Notes: generated from the sequence alone by a model not told the origin. A DNA stretch of 64,000 nucleotides from Paenibacillus sp. J31TS4 (GCF_018403265.1 NZ_BOSI01000001.1:806001-870000); one strand, 5' to 3'; counted from the first letter of the stretch, positions 42,274-52,028 are shown. Numbers and translations are program-made.

Positions 42274-42597
42274 TCAATCGTAAGCAAAGCCCCGCAGCGC
42301 GGCCAGCGCCGCCATCCCGCCTTCCACGTTCACCACTTCCGGGAAGCCGTTCCCCGCCAAATACCGACTCACCATTTCGCTGCGCACGCCGTGGGCACAA
42401 AGGATATAAATCGGCTTTTCTCTCGGAAGCTCCTGCAGCTTCTCCGGAATCTGCTGCATCGGCAGCAGAGTCGGTTCCTCCAAATGGTAATAGTCCCATT
42501 CGATCGGCTCCCGGACGTCTAGCACGACGGCCTCCTTCAGGCTGCCGCTCTCCAGCAGCTCGAGAAAGCGGGCCGGGTCTATCGATTCGTACTCCAT
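42274..42597 (-). CDS. Single-domain rhodanese-like sulfurtransferase
   Basis: A 107-residue protein of one rhodanese domain. LDVREPIEWDYYHL is the first signature and the active-site loop ILCAHGVRS carries the catalytic cysteine. It may transfer sulfane sulfur; the acceptor is unknown. GGAG precedes the ATG. It is divergent from the serA leader. Confidence 0.93.
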   Translation of the reverse strand: MEYESIDPARFLELLESGSLKEAVVLDVREPIEWDYYHLEEPTLLPMQQIPEKLQELPREKPIYILCAHGVRSEMVSRYLAGNGFPEVVNVEGGMAALAALRGFAYD

Positions 42598-42723
42598 CGC
42601 TCACCGCTCCTTCTATTGTCTATGAGCAAGAATACCTGTTCTGCCCGCGTTCATCAAGTCCGTTCGCCGCCATTCCCTCTCTCTTACCGCCTTCCGCTTG
42701 TCCCTATTGTCTTTATTTTTGTA

Positions 42724-42752
42724 TTGACACTCCCGTATGCCCGTGATACATT
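42724..42752 (+). promoter_or_regulatory. Sigma-A promoter of serA
   Basis: TTGACA (42724-42729) and TACATT (42747-42752) are 17 bases apart. Transcription would begin shortly before the T-box leader. Confidence 0.82.
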
Positions 42753-42769
42753 ATGAAAAAATCGATATG

Positions 42770-43043
42770 CTTCAAAAGCCATGATGGAACCAAGCATAAG
42801 AGAGTCTCCAGAGAGCCGGTGGCAGGTGCAAACCGGCGGCAACCTTATGTGGAGCATTCCGGAGTTGCTGCATTGAACGCTTCGCCAGTAGATGCAGCCG
42901 GAGGAAACCCGTTACGTTTCAGGCCGAATTCTTCGGCCGCAGAGGTCGACCGGTGCAAGCCGGCGGCGAATAAGGGTGGTACCGCGAACTGAACTTTCGT
43001 CCCTTTATACGGTTTCCGTATGAAGGCAGGCGAAAGTTTTTTT
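42770..43043 (+). promoter_or_regulatory. T-box riboswitch, probably tRNA-Ser specific
   Basis: The leader ends in the T-box core AAGGGTGGTACCGCG (42972-42986), followed by a terminator: AACTTTCG (42992-42999) pairs with CGAAAGTT (43031-43038) before a T run. Stem I includes CATAAG (42795-42800) with CTTATG (42844-42849). The likely specifier is AGC at 42853-42855, a serine codon followed by A, fitting the serine gene downstream. Uncharged tRNA-Ser would stabilise the antiterminator and switch serA on. The core is certain; the specifier is inferred. Confidence 0.92.
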
Positions 43044-43101
43044 GGTTTCGCCCGGCCTCACGGAGCCATGTTCACTCAATTATACTAGGAGGTTAGTCAG
43101 C

Positions 43102-44691
43102 ATGTTCAAGGTGTTGGTTTCGGACCCGATCAGCGATCTGGGGATCCGGCAGTTGCAGGAAGCTCCCGATGTGGAGGTAGTCAAGCAAACGGGACTGAGC
43201 GAGGATGAGCTCGTCGCCGTGATCGGGGAGTACGACGCTCTTCTCGTGCGCAGCCAGACGAAAGTAACAGCACGCGTCATGGAAGCGGGAACCCGCCTCA
43301 AGGCGATCGGCCGTGCGGGCGTCGGAGTGGACAACATCGACCTCGAGGCGGCAACAAACCGCGGCATCGTCGTCATCAATGCGCCGGACGGCAATACGAT
43401 CGCGACTTGCGAGCTTACCTTCGCCATGATGATGGCGGTCGCCCGCCAGATTCCGCAGGCGTACAAGAAAACCGTCTCGGGCGTGTGGGACCGCAAGTCG
43501 TTCGTCGGCGTAGAACTCCGGAACAAAGTGCTTGGCATTCTCGGTATGGGCCGGATCGGCAGCGAAGTCGCGAAGCGGGCCAAAGTGTTCGGGATGGAAG
43601 TCATCGGCTTCGACCCGTTCCTGACCCAAGAAAGAGCCGCCAAACTCGGCGTTAAGCTCGGCACCGTGGACGAGATCGCGGAGCAGGCTGATTTTATCAC
43701 CGTCCACACGCCGCTCACGAACGAAACGCGCAACCTGCTCGACCGCCCGCAATTCCAGAAGATGAGACCCGGGATCCGGATCATCAACTGTGCCCGCGGA
43801 GGCATCATCAACGAGCAGGCGCTGGTCGAAGCGATCGACGCAGGCATCGTCGCGGGCGCCGCATTCGACGTATTCGTCGAGGAACCGCCGGCTCCGGAGC
43901 ATCCGTTCCTGAACCATCCCAAAATCATCGTCACGCCGCACCTTGGCGCCTCGACCGTCGAAGCCCAGGAAAACGTAGCAATCGACGTCTCCGCCGAGCT
44001 CATCCACATTTTGCGCGACGAGCCGTTCAAAAACGCCGTCAACATGCCGCCGGTGCCGCCGGTCGTCCTGAGCAAGCTGCAGCCTTACTTCAAGCTCGGC
44101 GACAAGCTGGGCCGCTTCGTCGGCCAGATTACCGAAGGGCCGGCCAAAAAGCTGACTATCTCCTACTCCGGGGAATTGGGTGACATCGATACGAATCCGC
44201 TCAACCGGTACCTGGTCAAGGGTCTCTTGTCCAACCATCTCGGCAGCGAAGTGAATATCGTCAACGCCATGCATATGGCCAAGCTGCGGGACATCGAGAT
44301 CGTCGTGCAGAAGACGACCACTTCGGAGAGCTTCAAAGATCTCATTACCGTAACACTCCAGACGAGCAAAGAAACCCGCACGATCGCAGGCACGCTGCTC
44401 GAAGGCTACGGAGAGCGGATCGTCAAGATCGATCAGTATACGGTCGACGCCGTGCCGGAAGGCTTCATGATTCTTATCTCGCATAACGACAAGCCGGGCA
44501 TGATCGGCCGTGTCGGGACGCTCCTCGGCACGAACGACGTCAACATCGCATCCATGCAGGTCGGCCGGACCGAAGCGGGCGGCGCCGCGATCATGGTGCT
44601 CGCCATCGACAAGGAAGCTACCGGCGACGTGCTTGTCCAGCTGGCGTCGCAGCCCGAGATCATGAAGGCCCGCCAGATTACCCTCGCCTAA
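43102..44691 (+). CDS. serA: D-3-phosphoglycerate dehydrogenase
   Basis: A 529-residue enzyme, first step of serine synthesis. It has the D-hydroxyacid dehydrogenase fold with GMGRIGSEVAKRAKVFGM for NAD, NCARGGIINE, and the catalytic His in PHLGAST. An ASB (intervening) domain and a C-terminal ACT domain (about 455-529) make it the long form, often inhibited by serine. The ATG at 43102 follows AGGAGG. Confidence 0.98.
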   Translation: MFKVLVSDPISDLGIRQLQEAPDVEVVKQTGLSEDELVAVIGEYDALLVRSQTKVTARVMEAGTRLKAIGRAGVGVDNIDLEAATNRGIVVINAPDGNTIATCELTFAMMMAVARQIPQAYKKTVSGVWDRKSFVGVELRNKVLGILGMGRIGSEVAKRAKVFGMEVIGFDPFLTQERAAKLGVKLGTVDEIAEQADFITVHTPLTNETRNLLDRPQFQKMRPGIRIINCARGGIINEQALVEAIDAGIVAGAAFDVFVEEPPAPEHPFLNHPKIIVTPHLGASTVEAQENVAIDVSAELIHILRDEPFKNAVNMPPVPPVVLSKLQPYFKLGDKLGRFVGQITEGPAKKLTISYSGELGDIDTNPLNRYLVKGLLSNHLGSEVNIVNAMHMAKLRDIEIVVQKTTTSESFKDLITVTLQTSKETRTIAGTLLEGYGERIVKIDQYTVDAVPEGFMILISHNDKPGMIGRVGTLLGTNDVNIASMQVGRTEAGGAAIMVLAIDKEATGDVLVQLASQPEIMKARQITLA

Positions 44692-44833
44692 CGGATTCGA
44701 ACCGTGAGACGTTTCCCGGAGGAGCGGGAAAGCTCGGTGTTTAAGGAATGGGCTATCGTGATCGTGGCCCTCTCTCCTTCTGTTAGGACGCCGGGATGTT
44801 TCACGACCAACAAGATTAGCCAGCAAACCCTGA

Positions 44834-44863
44834 CAGGGCCGTTCGACGAACGGCCCTTTTTTT
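44834..44863 (+). terminator. Terminator of serA
   Basis: GGGCCGTTCG and CGAACGGCCC form a perfect 10-bp inverted repeat followed by seven T. It lies about 145 bases past the serA stop. Confidence 0.85.
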
Positions 44864-44970
44864 CGTGGGAGATTCCGCAGACAGCCCCGGCAGCCGACGG
44901 AAGCCTCCACGGTTCGCCGACTGTGTCGTCCCTCCTCGCTGCGCCTTGCACGTCACGTGCCGCAAACGCC

Positions 44971-45009
44971 AAACAGGCTTCCCTCCGCCGCAGCGGGGAA
45001 AGCCTGTTC
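44971..45009 (-). terminator. Terminator of the res operon
   Basis: On the minus strand GAACAGGCTTTCCC pairs with GGGAAGCCTGTTT around a GC-rich loop. It is about 30 bases past the resE stop. The T tract is short. Confidence 0.65.
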
Positions 45010-45038
45010 CGTATGCCCGTTCGTTTTCCATTGCCCTA

Positions 45039-46898
45039 CTAGCGCTTGTTCCCGTCTGCCTTGGGAGCATACAACGGAAGCAAAATGGTGAAAGTCGTTC
45101 CTTCGCCCAGCGCGCTTCGAGCGGTAATCGAGCCATGATGGGCATCGATGATGTTCTTGACGATCGCAAGCCCGAGACCGGTTCCGGTCTGGTTCCCTCT
45201 TGTCCTCGCTTTGTCGGCCTTGTAGAACCGCTCGAAGATGTACGGCAGCGCCTCCGGCGGAATGCCCTCGCCCTGGTCCTGAATCTCCAGCTTGACGGAA
45301 GGGATCTTCGCTCCCTCGGCCATGCTGCACCGGATGAACAGCTTGCCTCCCGCCGACGTATGGCGGATGGCGTTGTCGAGCAAATTCGTCAGCACCTGCT
45401 CCAGCCGGTCTTCGTCAGCCGCTTGCAGCACGACGTCCTCCCCGCATGGCTGCATCTCAAGCTCAAGCCCCCGGTCCTTGCACAGCACCGAGAATTTCCG
45501 GAAGACCCGCTTCAGCATGGACGAGAGATCCAACTCGCGGAAGGTCATCTCCATGTGGCCGGCTTCCATCCGGGCCAAATCGAGCAGATCCTTGACGAGC
45601 CGGCCCATCCGAAGCGATTCGTCGTGGATGACCTGCACCAGCTCCTGCCGCTCTTCCGGCGAGCTGACGATATCATCGAGCAGTGCCTCGCTGTAGCCCT
45701 GCAGCATGGACAGAGGCGTCCGCAGCTCATGCGAGACGTTCGCCACGAAGTCCTTGCGCATCTTCTCCAGCTTGACCTCCTCAGTGACGTCCCGGAGCAC
45801 GGCCACGACGCCCCGCACCTGATCGCCTGCCCAGAGGGGAGCCATCACGACGGACCACACGTCTTTTTGCACATGAATCCTCGTGCTCGCCCCTCTCGTC
45901 TCACGCAGCACCTGCTCATACAGCTCCACGAGCGGATCGGGAATGCCTCCGAGTGCTGTTCCCGGCGAGACGGGAGCGGCGGCGGCCGGCGACTTGCCGT
46001 CCTCCCATTCGATGCCGTTCCACTTGTCGAGCAGCTCCTCGCCATGCGTGTTGGTGAAGATGACCGAGCCTTCGGTATCGAAGGACAGGACGGCGTCGTG
46101 CATGCTGTGCAGCACGCTTCCGAGATTCTGCTTCTCGTTGTTCAAATCGTGGATCGTCTGCTCAAGCTGCCCGGCCATCAGGTTAAACGTCTGGGTCAGT
46201 TCGCCGATTTCGTCCGACGTAACGACCGGCACCCGGCGGTCGTACTGCCCCTGCGTGATGGAATCCGCCGCTTTCTTGAGCCCCATAAGCGGCCTGGTTA
46301 TTCGGGTAATGAGGAAAAACGCGAAGAAGGTCGTGAGCAGAAAGCCCATCATCGAGACGGAGGCGAACAGCTTCTTGACGAACAGCTGCGTGTCCTCCAC
46401 CGACTTCATCGATTGGTACAGCACGAGCACATGGTCGACCTGCCTGCCCTGTTCGCTCAGCGGCACGGCCAGCACCAGGTAATCCACCGACCAGGAAAGC
46501 CGAGATTTGGCATACTTCTCGTTAACCCGCTGGCCGCTGAACGCCTGGTTCATCTCGCCTTGGTTCAGCACATCCTCAACCTTGATCTGCTGTTGACCGT
46601 CTGTGAAAAGCGGGAGCCCCTGGCCGTACTCGTTCTTGGTTACGATGCGCAGGCCGGCGTCCTGCGCCTCTAGAATTTCTTTAATCGAATCGAAATACTG
46701 CTTTTCATTCAGATGAAGAACGGCTTCTTCGGCGACTTTGTCGGCCAGGCGGTTCAAAATCCGCGCCTGGTTGTTGGCGTTCGGGAAGCTGGTATCGATG
46801 TATTGAAAAAGAAACAAGCCAAGGATGAGCAAAACGACGGCCACGAGACCGATGATCGTCATCCAAAGCTTGCCAACAACTGTTCGAAAAATATACAC
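45039..46898 (-). CDS. resE: Respiratory sensor histidine kinase ResE
   Basis: A 619-residue membrane kinase. Domains in order: TM1 (about 10-33), an extracytoplasmic sensor loop, TM2 (about 178-200), HAMP, PAS (about 265-370), HisKA with VSHELRTPLSMLQGY, and the HATPase with GTGLGLAIVKNI. It phosphorylates ResD to control respiratory genes. The GTG start shares a base with the resD stop (TAGTG), so the pair is coupled. Confidence 0.94.
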   Translation of the reverse strand: MYIFRTVVGKLWMTIIGLVAVVLLILGLFLFQYIDTSFPNANNQARILNRLADKVAEEAVLHLNEKQYFDSIKEILEAQDAGLRIVTKNEYGQGLPLFTDGQQQIKVEDVLNQGEMNQAFSGQRVNEKYAKSRLSWSVDYLVLAVPLSEQGRQVDHVLVLYQSMKSVEDTQLFVKKLFASVSMMGFLLTTFFAFFLITRITRPLMGLKKAADSITQGQYDRRVPVVTSDEIGELTQTFNLMAGQLEQTIHDLNNEKQNLGSVLHSMHDAVLSFDTEGSVIFTNTHGEELLDKWNGIEWEDGKSPAAAAPVSPGTALGGIPDPLVELYEQVLRETRGASTRIHVQKDVWSVVMAPLWAGDQVRGVVAVLRDVTEEVKLEKMRKDFVANVSHELRTPLSMLQGYSEALLDDIVSSPEERQELVQVIHDESLRMGRLVKDLLDLARMEAGHMEMTFRELDLSSMLKRVFRKFSVLCKDRGLELEMQPCGEDVVLQAADEDRLEQVLTNLLDNAIRHTSAGGKLFIRCSMAEGAKIPSVKLEIQDQGEGIPPEALPYIFERFYKADKARTRGNQTGTGLGLAIVKNIIDAHHGSITARSALGEGTTFTILLPLYAPKADGNKR

Positions 46899-47614
46899 TA
46901 TTTGGGCACCTCGAGCTTATAGCCGACGCCCCACACCGTTGTGATCATGGACGCCGCTTCCGCGGATACCTTGTTCAATTTTTCCCGAAGCCGCTTCACG
47001 TGCGTATCCACCGTCCGCAAATCGCCAAAAAACTCGTAGTTCCAAACATCCTTGAGCAGCTCCTCACGCGAGAACACCTTGTCTGGCGAGACGGCGAGGT
47101 AATGCAGCAGTTCGTATTCCTTAGGCGTCAGCGTCACCTCTTGTCCGCCGGCAGTCACGCGGTGCGCGTCATGCTCGATGATCAAATGCGGGAATACGAT
47201 ATTATTGCTCGAATTCGATTCCTTTGACAGGTAGGCCGTTGCGGACGAACGCCGCAGGATGGCCTTCACCCGATAGATCACCTCGCGGGGGCTGAACGGC
47301 TTGACGACATAGTCGTCGGCGCCGACTTCAAAGCCCTGAACCCGATTCGCTTCCTCCCCTTTGGCAGTCAGCATGATGACCGGGGTTGCCTTGGACTGGC
47401 GCAGTCGCGTGCAGACCTCGATCCCGTCCATGCCCGGCAGCATCAGATCCAGCAGAATGAGATCGAAGTCCTGGGCTGTCGCCTTTTGCAGCGCCATCTC
47501 CCCGTTCTCCGCTTCCTCGATTTCGTACCCTTCTTTCTCCAGATACATCCGGAGCAAGCGGCGAATCCGCTCTTCGTCGTCCACAACCAGAATGCGTGCG
47601 TTCGTATCCGTCAC
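46898..47614 (-). CDS. resD: Response regulator ResD
   Basis: A 238-residue OmpR-type regulator. The receiver domain (about 1-120) has DDEE, the phospho-acceptor Asp in LILLDLMLPGMDG and the Lys in VVKPFSPRE. The C-terminal winged helix (about 140-236) includes LTPKEYELLHYLA and TVDTHVKRLREKL. With ResE it controls aerobic and anaerobic respiration genes, including the cytochrome c maturation genes beside it. Confidence 0.95.
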   Translation of the reverse strand: MTDTNARILVVDDEERIRRLLRMYLEKEGYEIEEAENGEMALQKATAQDFDLILLDLMLPGMDGIEVCTRLRQSKATPVIMLTAKGEEANRVQGFEVGADDYVVKPFSPREVIYRVKAILRRSSATAYLSKESNSSNNIVFPHLIIEHDAHRVTAGGQEVTLTPKEYELLHYLAVSPDKVFSREELLKDVWNYEFFGDLRTVDTHVKRLREKLNKVSAEAASMITTVWGVGYKLEVPK

Positions 47615-47674
47615 TGGAAGTCCCTCCTTCTCTCTCTAATCTCCATGTAGCCGACGGCTACTTATCTTCCATCA

Positions 47675-48946
47675 TTATACACCGGCGTACGAGTGAAGTC
47701 CCGCAATGAGAAGGTTGACACCGATCAATGTGAACATAACCACGATAAAGCCGATTACGGACAGCCAGGAAGACTTCTTGCCCTGCCACCCTCTCGACAG
47801 CCGCAAATGCAAGTAAACCGCATAGAACAGCCAGGTGATGAACGCCCAAACTTCCTTCGGGTCCCAGCCCCAGAACCGGCCCCACGCTTCATGCGCCCAG
47901 ATCATCGCGAAGATCAGCGCGCCGAGCGTAAAGATCGGGTAGCCGATGGCGATGGCCCGGTAGCCCACCTCGTCGAGATCCTCGGGGTCCAGTCCCTGGA
48001 CCGCCGGGTTCAGCACCGCGCCGAGCGGCTTGCGGGCCAGGAGGCGCAGGATGCCGTACAGCAGGGCGCCGAAAATAACCGACCAAATCACGGTGTTCAG
48101 CTGACGTCCGGCGTTCTTGCCTTCCATCCAGGATGGAGCCTCGAACAGCGGCTTCGTCATGCCGAGGAACGGCTTCATCTCGACCATCTGGGAGCCGCTT
48201 GGCTGCACGATCGGCGGCAGCACGTAGGTCTCATCCTGCTTCAGCACCTGAGGCTGGCCCGCCGTATCCGAGACGGTCACTTCCTTGACGAACGTCGCTT
48301 TGTACCCCGCCGCGTTGAAGCTGAACACGGAGCCGATGAATGCGACGATCAGCAGGATGAACACGATCGTCCATTCGAATGCGCGCCGCTCCCAGACGGG
48401 AGACGGATTGTCTCCCTTGTAGCGGATTGTCCGCGCGAGGTGCATCAGGCCGGCCGCGAAGCCGACGCCAAAGAACGCTTCTCCCGCAGCCGCCGTCGTC
48501 ACGTGAATTTTGAGCCAATAGCTCTGCAGTGCCGGAATGAGCGGCTGCATCTCGCTCGGGAAGACCGAGGCGTAGGCGAGCACGATGAAGCCCACAGGTA
48601 GGGCGAAGACGCCCAGTACCGGCAGCCGGTAGATCAGGTAGACAATGATGAAAGCAAGAATGATCATCATGCCAAGAAACGTCATGAATTCGTACATGTT
48701 GCTCGTCGGGATATGCCCGCTGGCGTACCATCTCGTAAAGAAGAACAGCAGATGCGCCGCAAAGCCGACGACGGTCATTATGAAACCTGCCGAGCCAAAG
48801 CGGCGGGACACCGCCTCCGGCGATTTGCCTCCCATTCGTTTGCCGGTGATGGAGACGACAAACAAGATGAACGCGAGGCAGTATAATAGGAATGCGACCA
48901 ACAGGTAGCTGCTGCTGGCCGAGCTGATCTTGTCGATGAAGCTCAT
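47675..48946 (-). CDS. resC: Cytochrome c biogenesis protein ResC (CcsA)
   Basis: A 423-residue polytopic protein of the system II heme handling machinery. The tryptophan-rich heme motif AHEAWGRFWGWDPKEVW is present, with conserved histidines on nearby helices. With ResB it moves heme across the membrane and attaches it to apocytochrome c. The ATG overlaps the resB stop (ATGA). Confidence 0.95.
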   Translation of the reverse strand: MSFIDKISSASSSYLLVAFLLYCLAFILFVVSITGKRMGGKSPEAVSRRFGSAGFIMTVVGFAAHLLFFFTRWYASGHIPTSNMYEFMTFLGMMIILAFIIVYLIYRLPVLGVFALPVGFIVLAYASVFPSEMQPLIPALQSYWLKIHVTTAAAGEAFFGVGFAAGLMHLARTIRYKGDNPSPVWERRAFEWTIVFILLIVAFIGSVFSFNAAGYKATFVKEVTVSDTAGQPQVLKQDETYVLPPIVQPSGSQMVEMKPFLGMTKPLFEAPSWMEGKNAGRQLNTVIWSVIFGALLYGILRLLARKPLGAVLNPAVQGLDPEDLDEVGYRAIAIGYPIFTLGALIFAMIWAHEAWGRFWGWDPKEVWAFITWLFYAVYLHLRLSRGWQGKKSSWLSVIGFIVVMFTLIGVNLLIAGLHSYAGV

Positions 48947-50613
48947 CCGTTCGTTCCTCCCTTATCTAATGCCTTCTGTTCTATCGGCATCCCGATCTTG
49001 GTCAGAGACGTCGCAATTTCTCGGCGCAGCCCGTACCAGTTCTTGTTGGTATGAGCCCCGAGCGACAGCTCGCGCCCGTCGAGGCGCAGCCAAATCCGGC
49101 GATGCTGCCAATAGAACGTCATGACAAGCCCGATCATCCCGATCGCGGAGCCGACCCAGATAAAGGGCATCGCGCGGTCCATGCGGATGTTCAAATAGCT
49201 CGTATACGCGGCGATCTGAACATCGTCCATCGAATCGACGGAGATGGCGAGCGTCTTAGCGAGTTCCCCGTTGATCGCGTCCTGGCGAAAGTTCTGCTGG
49301 TCGATCTGACGGGGAAAATACATAAAGACGCTCCCTTGGGCAGGAAGATCGGGGCCGGTGACCTGAAAGATGAAGGCCGGAGCGTTGGGCGAATTGGACT
49401 GGGTAATCGGCTGTCCTTTGTCGTCCATTCCGAAGTCTTTGAAGTAGCCCTTCAGCTCCAGATGATAGGGACCCGCGTCGTAGCTTTGCGCCGGATTGTT
49501 CATATTCAGATGAATCGGTCCGAACGCCTCTCCGGTCTTCAGGTTACGTACTTTCGGGTCCATCGACAGGATCGTGGGCGTTTCTTGAAAGTCGAACTGG
49601 TACGCGAGCAGCCCTTTGTAATCAAGCGGCTTGTTGACCTCGATCTTTTGCCGGTGGACCTCCTCCAGAACGGGATCGTCGTCGTCGCAGCGGTCGGTGC
49701 ACCGGTACAGCACCGCTTGAGTTTCGTACAGCTTGGCGACCGAACGGTTCTTCTCCCGGAATTCCTCGGACATTTCCTCCGGCTTGTAGTAGTCAACCGT
49801 AAACTGCTCATTCTTCAAGTAGTAAGACGTATCCGGAATTTTGACCGGAACACCTTCCAGGAAGCCCATATGCTTGTCCATATGCCAACCCGGAATGCTC
49901 CGCATGACGACCGCGAGCAGAAAGATGATCAGTCCGATATGTAGAATGTAAGGACCCCAGCGGCTGAACCGGTTCTTCTCCGCCAGCAGCGCTGCTCCCT
50001 CGGTATGGACGCGAAACCGCTGCTTGCGCAGCTGTTTGCCCAGCTTGTTCACCCATTCCTGCGCCTCACCGTCCTCCTCCGAGAACGGCATCGTCTGGAT
50101 GAGACCCGCCCGCTGCCGATTGATGAAGCTCAGATGCTTGCGGATCTGCTGCTTGCTCAGCGCCTTGTAGAGAGGCAGCACCCGGTCCAGGCTGCAGATA
50201 ACCAGCGAGGTGCCGATCATGAACAGCAGCAGGATGAACCACCACGATTCATACGTGTGGGACAGCCCCAGCTTGTAATAGATTTCGCCCAGTGTCCCGT
50301 ATTCTGCCTTATAGAAGGTAGACGGGTCCATGTTCAAAAAAGTCGATTCCTGCGGAAAGATGGTGCCGAGACTGGAGGCGAGCAGCGTGAAGAAGATGAG
50401 GTAGACGGCAATCTTGACAGAGGAGAAAAAGTTCCAAACCTTGTCAAGAAGCGACGGGTTCGCCTTTTGCGAACGTCTCGCCGCTCCGTCATACCGCATC
50501 TCCAGCGGTTCGCTCGATTCCGTGTTCTCCAGCGGCTTGCCGCAGGATTCGCACAGTACGGTTCCTACCGGGTTCTGGTGGCCGCACTCGCATTTCGTGT
50601 TCTCGAAAATCAA
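48943..50613 (-). CDS. resB: Cytochrome c biogenesis protein ResB (Ccs1)
   Basis: A protein of about 556 residues. A zinc-ribbon-like N-terminus (CECGHQNPVGTVLCESCG) precedes the membrane core, which also occurs in B. subtilis ResB. Helices near 70-90, 125-145, 225-245 and about 510-530 flank a large extracytoplasmic domain. The frame can start with GTG at 50625, but that codon touches GGAGG. TTG at 50613, 11 bases after GGAGG, is more plausible. Confidence 0.92.
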   Translation of the reverse strand: MIFENTKCECGHQNPVGTVLCESCGKPLENTESSEPLEMRYDGAARRSQKANPSLLDKVWNFFSSVKIAVYLIFFTLLASSLGTIFPQESTFLNMDPSTFYKAEYGTLGEIYYKLGLSHTYESWWFILLLFMIGTSLVICSLDRVLPLYKALSKQQIRKHLSFINRQRAGLIQTMPFSEEDGEAQEWVNKLGKQLRKQRFRVHTEGAALLAEKNRFSRWGPYILHIGLIIFLLAVVMRSIPGWHMDKHMGFLEGVPVKIPDTSYYLKNEQFTVDYYKPEEMSEEFREKNRSVAKLYETQAVLYRCTDRCDDDDPVLEEVHRQKIEVNKPLDYKGLLAYQFDFQETPTILSMDPKVRNLKTGEAFGPIHLNMNNPAQSYDAGPYHLELKGYFKDFGMDDKGQPITQSNSPNAPAFIFQVTGPDLPAQGSVFMYFPRQIDQQNFRQDAINGELAKTLAISVDSMDDVQIAAYTSYLNIRMDRAMPFIWVGSAIGMIGLVMTFYWQHRRIWLRLDGRELSLGAHTNKNWYGLRREIATSLTKIGMPIEQKALDKGGTNG

Positions 50614-50633
50614 TTGTCTTGCCACCTCCGAAG

Positions 50634-51173
50634 CTACTTGTTGCCGTTGCCTGCCGCAGCGACGGAAGCGATCGTCCGGTCCAGATAAGCTTCGTCCATG
50701 AGCCCTTCCTTGATGACGGCGATCTTGCCGTCGGGCTTCACGAAGACGGTTGTCGGGTAGTTCAGGACGCCGTATTCGCGGCGGATTTTGTCTTTGCTGT
50801 CAAGCAGGATCGGGAACGTCACGCCGAGCTGGTCTACGAAGTTTTTGGCGGTTACCTTGCTCTCCGCCACGTTCACGCCGAGAACGACCACATCCTTGTC
50901 CGCCCACTTGGCCGCTTGCTTCTGGATATCCGGCATTTCCTCCCGGCAGGGCGGGCAGTACGTCGCCCAGAAGTTGACGACTACCGTCTTGCCTTTATAA
51001 TCGGATAGCTGGTGCGTTTTGCCGTCGAGACCAGTCAGAGTAAACTCCGGGGCTTTGGAGCCGACCTTTGGAATCTCTGTCTTGTCGAGCACGCTGCTAG
51101 CAATCGTCCAGCCACCGAGGATGACAACAGCGAGCAGAATGCAGATTTGTATCCACTTTCTATTTCTTCCCAT
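50634..51173 (-). CDS. resA: Thiol-disulfide oxidoreductase ResA
   Basis: A 179-residue membrane-anchored thioredoxin-like protein. An N-terminal helix anchors it outside the membrane. FWATYCPPCREEMP holds the CPPC active site that reduces the CxxCH of apocytochrome c before heme attachment. The ATG at 51173 is better spaced to GAAGGTG than the GTG at 51182. Confidence 0.95.
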   Translation of the reverse strand: MGRNRKWIQICILLAVVILGGWTIASSVLDKTEIPKVGSKAPEFTLTGLDGKTHQLSDYKGKTVVVNFWATYCPPCREEMPDIQKQAAKWADKDVVVLGVNVAESKVTAKNFVDQLGVTFPILLDSKDKIRREYGVLNYPTTVFVKPDGKIAVIKEGLMDEAYLDRTIASVAAAGNGNK

Positions 51174-51247
51174 CTGGATCACCTTCTAGCCTGGTTAATG
51201 AGAATCGTCACAGTCACTTTGATTATAACGAAGGAACCGTGCGCGGT

Positions 51248-52006
51248 TTATCGGGGATTTTGAACATTGTGTGTCTCCCGGTTCGTCTCCATGGCCGCGT
51301 CGGTCAGCTCCTTGATCTCCTGCTTCGTCAGCGGCCGGTATTTGCCTCGCGGCAGCCCCGACAGATGGAGCGGGCCGAACTGAATCCGCTTAAGCCGGGT
51401 AACCGGATACTTGACGGCCTCCATCATGCGGCGCACCTGCCGGTTGCGGCCTTCGTAGATCGTCAGGGAAACGACTGTCTCGTTCTTTTCCGGATTGACG
51501 TCGTGATAGTCGACCTCCGCCGGAGCGGTCATCCCGTCTTCCAACTCGATGCCGGACGACAGCCTCTCGAGCACGCTGCCGTGGGGCACACCCTTCACCG
51601 TGGCATGATAGGTCCGCGGAACATGGTACTTCGGGTGGGTGAGCAGGTTCGCGAATTCTCCGTCGTTCGTCAGAATCAGCAGTCCTTCCGTATCGTAATC
51701 GAGCCGGCCGACCGGGTAGACTCTCTCCTTTACCTGCTTCAGAAAATCGGTCACCACTTTGCGCCCTTTCGGATCCTTGACGCTTGAGATGACGCCCTTC
51801 GGCTTGTGGAACAGCAAATAGACCTTCGCCTCGCGGCCGATGGCCCGCCCGTCCACCTTTATCTCGTCATTCGCCGGATCCGCTTTGGCGCCGAGGTCCT
51901 TGACCGTCACCCCGTTCACTTCCACTCGTCCGGACGTAATATACTCTTCGCTCTTTCTGCGGGAAGCGACACCCGCTTGTGCCAGAATTTTCTGCAATCG
52001 TTCCAT
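51248..52006 (-). CDS. rluB: 23S rRNA pseudouridine synthase RluB type
   Basis: A 252-residue enzyme with an N-terminal S4 domain (about 1-60) and a RsuA-family catalytic domain. GRLDYDTEGLLILTNDG carries the catalytic Asp, and EGRNRQVRRM is conserved. B. subtilis YpuL/RluB modifies 23S rRNA helix 90 region. It is probably the first gene of the resABCDE transcript. Confidence 0.94.
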   Translation of the reverse strand: MERLQKILAQAGVASRRKSEEYITSGRVEVNGVTVKDLGAKADPANDEIKVDGRAIGREAKVYLLFHKPKGVISSVKDPKGRKVVTDFLKQVKERVYPVGRLDYDTEGLLILTNDGEFANLLTHPKYHVPRTYHATVKGVPHGSVLERLSSGIELEDGMTAPAEVDYHDVNPEKNETVVSLTIYEGRNRQVRRMMEAVKYPVTRLKRIQFGPLHLSGLPRGKYRPLTKQEIKELTDAAMETNRETHNVQNPR

Positions 52007-52028
52007 GTATTAGGTTCACCTCATGCTA

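Larger units (their letters stand above)
44692..45038. other. Intergenic region between serA and resE (convergent)
   Basis: No gene is evident. It holds a small hairpin with TTTCCCG/CGGGAAA arms at about 44713-44732, the serA terminator and the resE terminator. The rest shows no motif. Confidence 0.55.

Noticed and set aside
43093-44910. A 605-codon minus-strand frame across serA
   Set aside because: Antisense to a full-length SerA that has a promoter, T-box and ribosome-binding site. No domain is recognisable in the translation.
44865-46673. A 602-codon plus-strand frame across resE
   Set aside because: Antisense to ResE, whose HAMP, PAS, HisKA and ATPase motifs are intact. It also starts inside the terminators.
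48943-50613. ResB zinc-ribbon N-terminus as a novel fusion
   Set aside because: As I recall, B. subtilis ResB has the same CECGH...CESCG start, so it is normal for the family.
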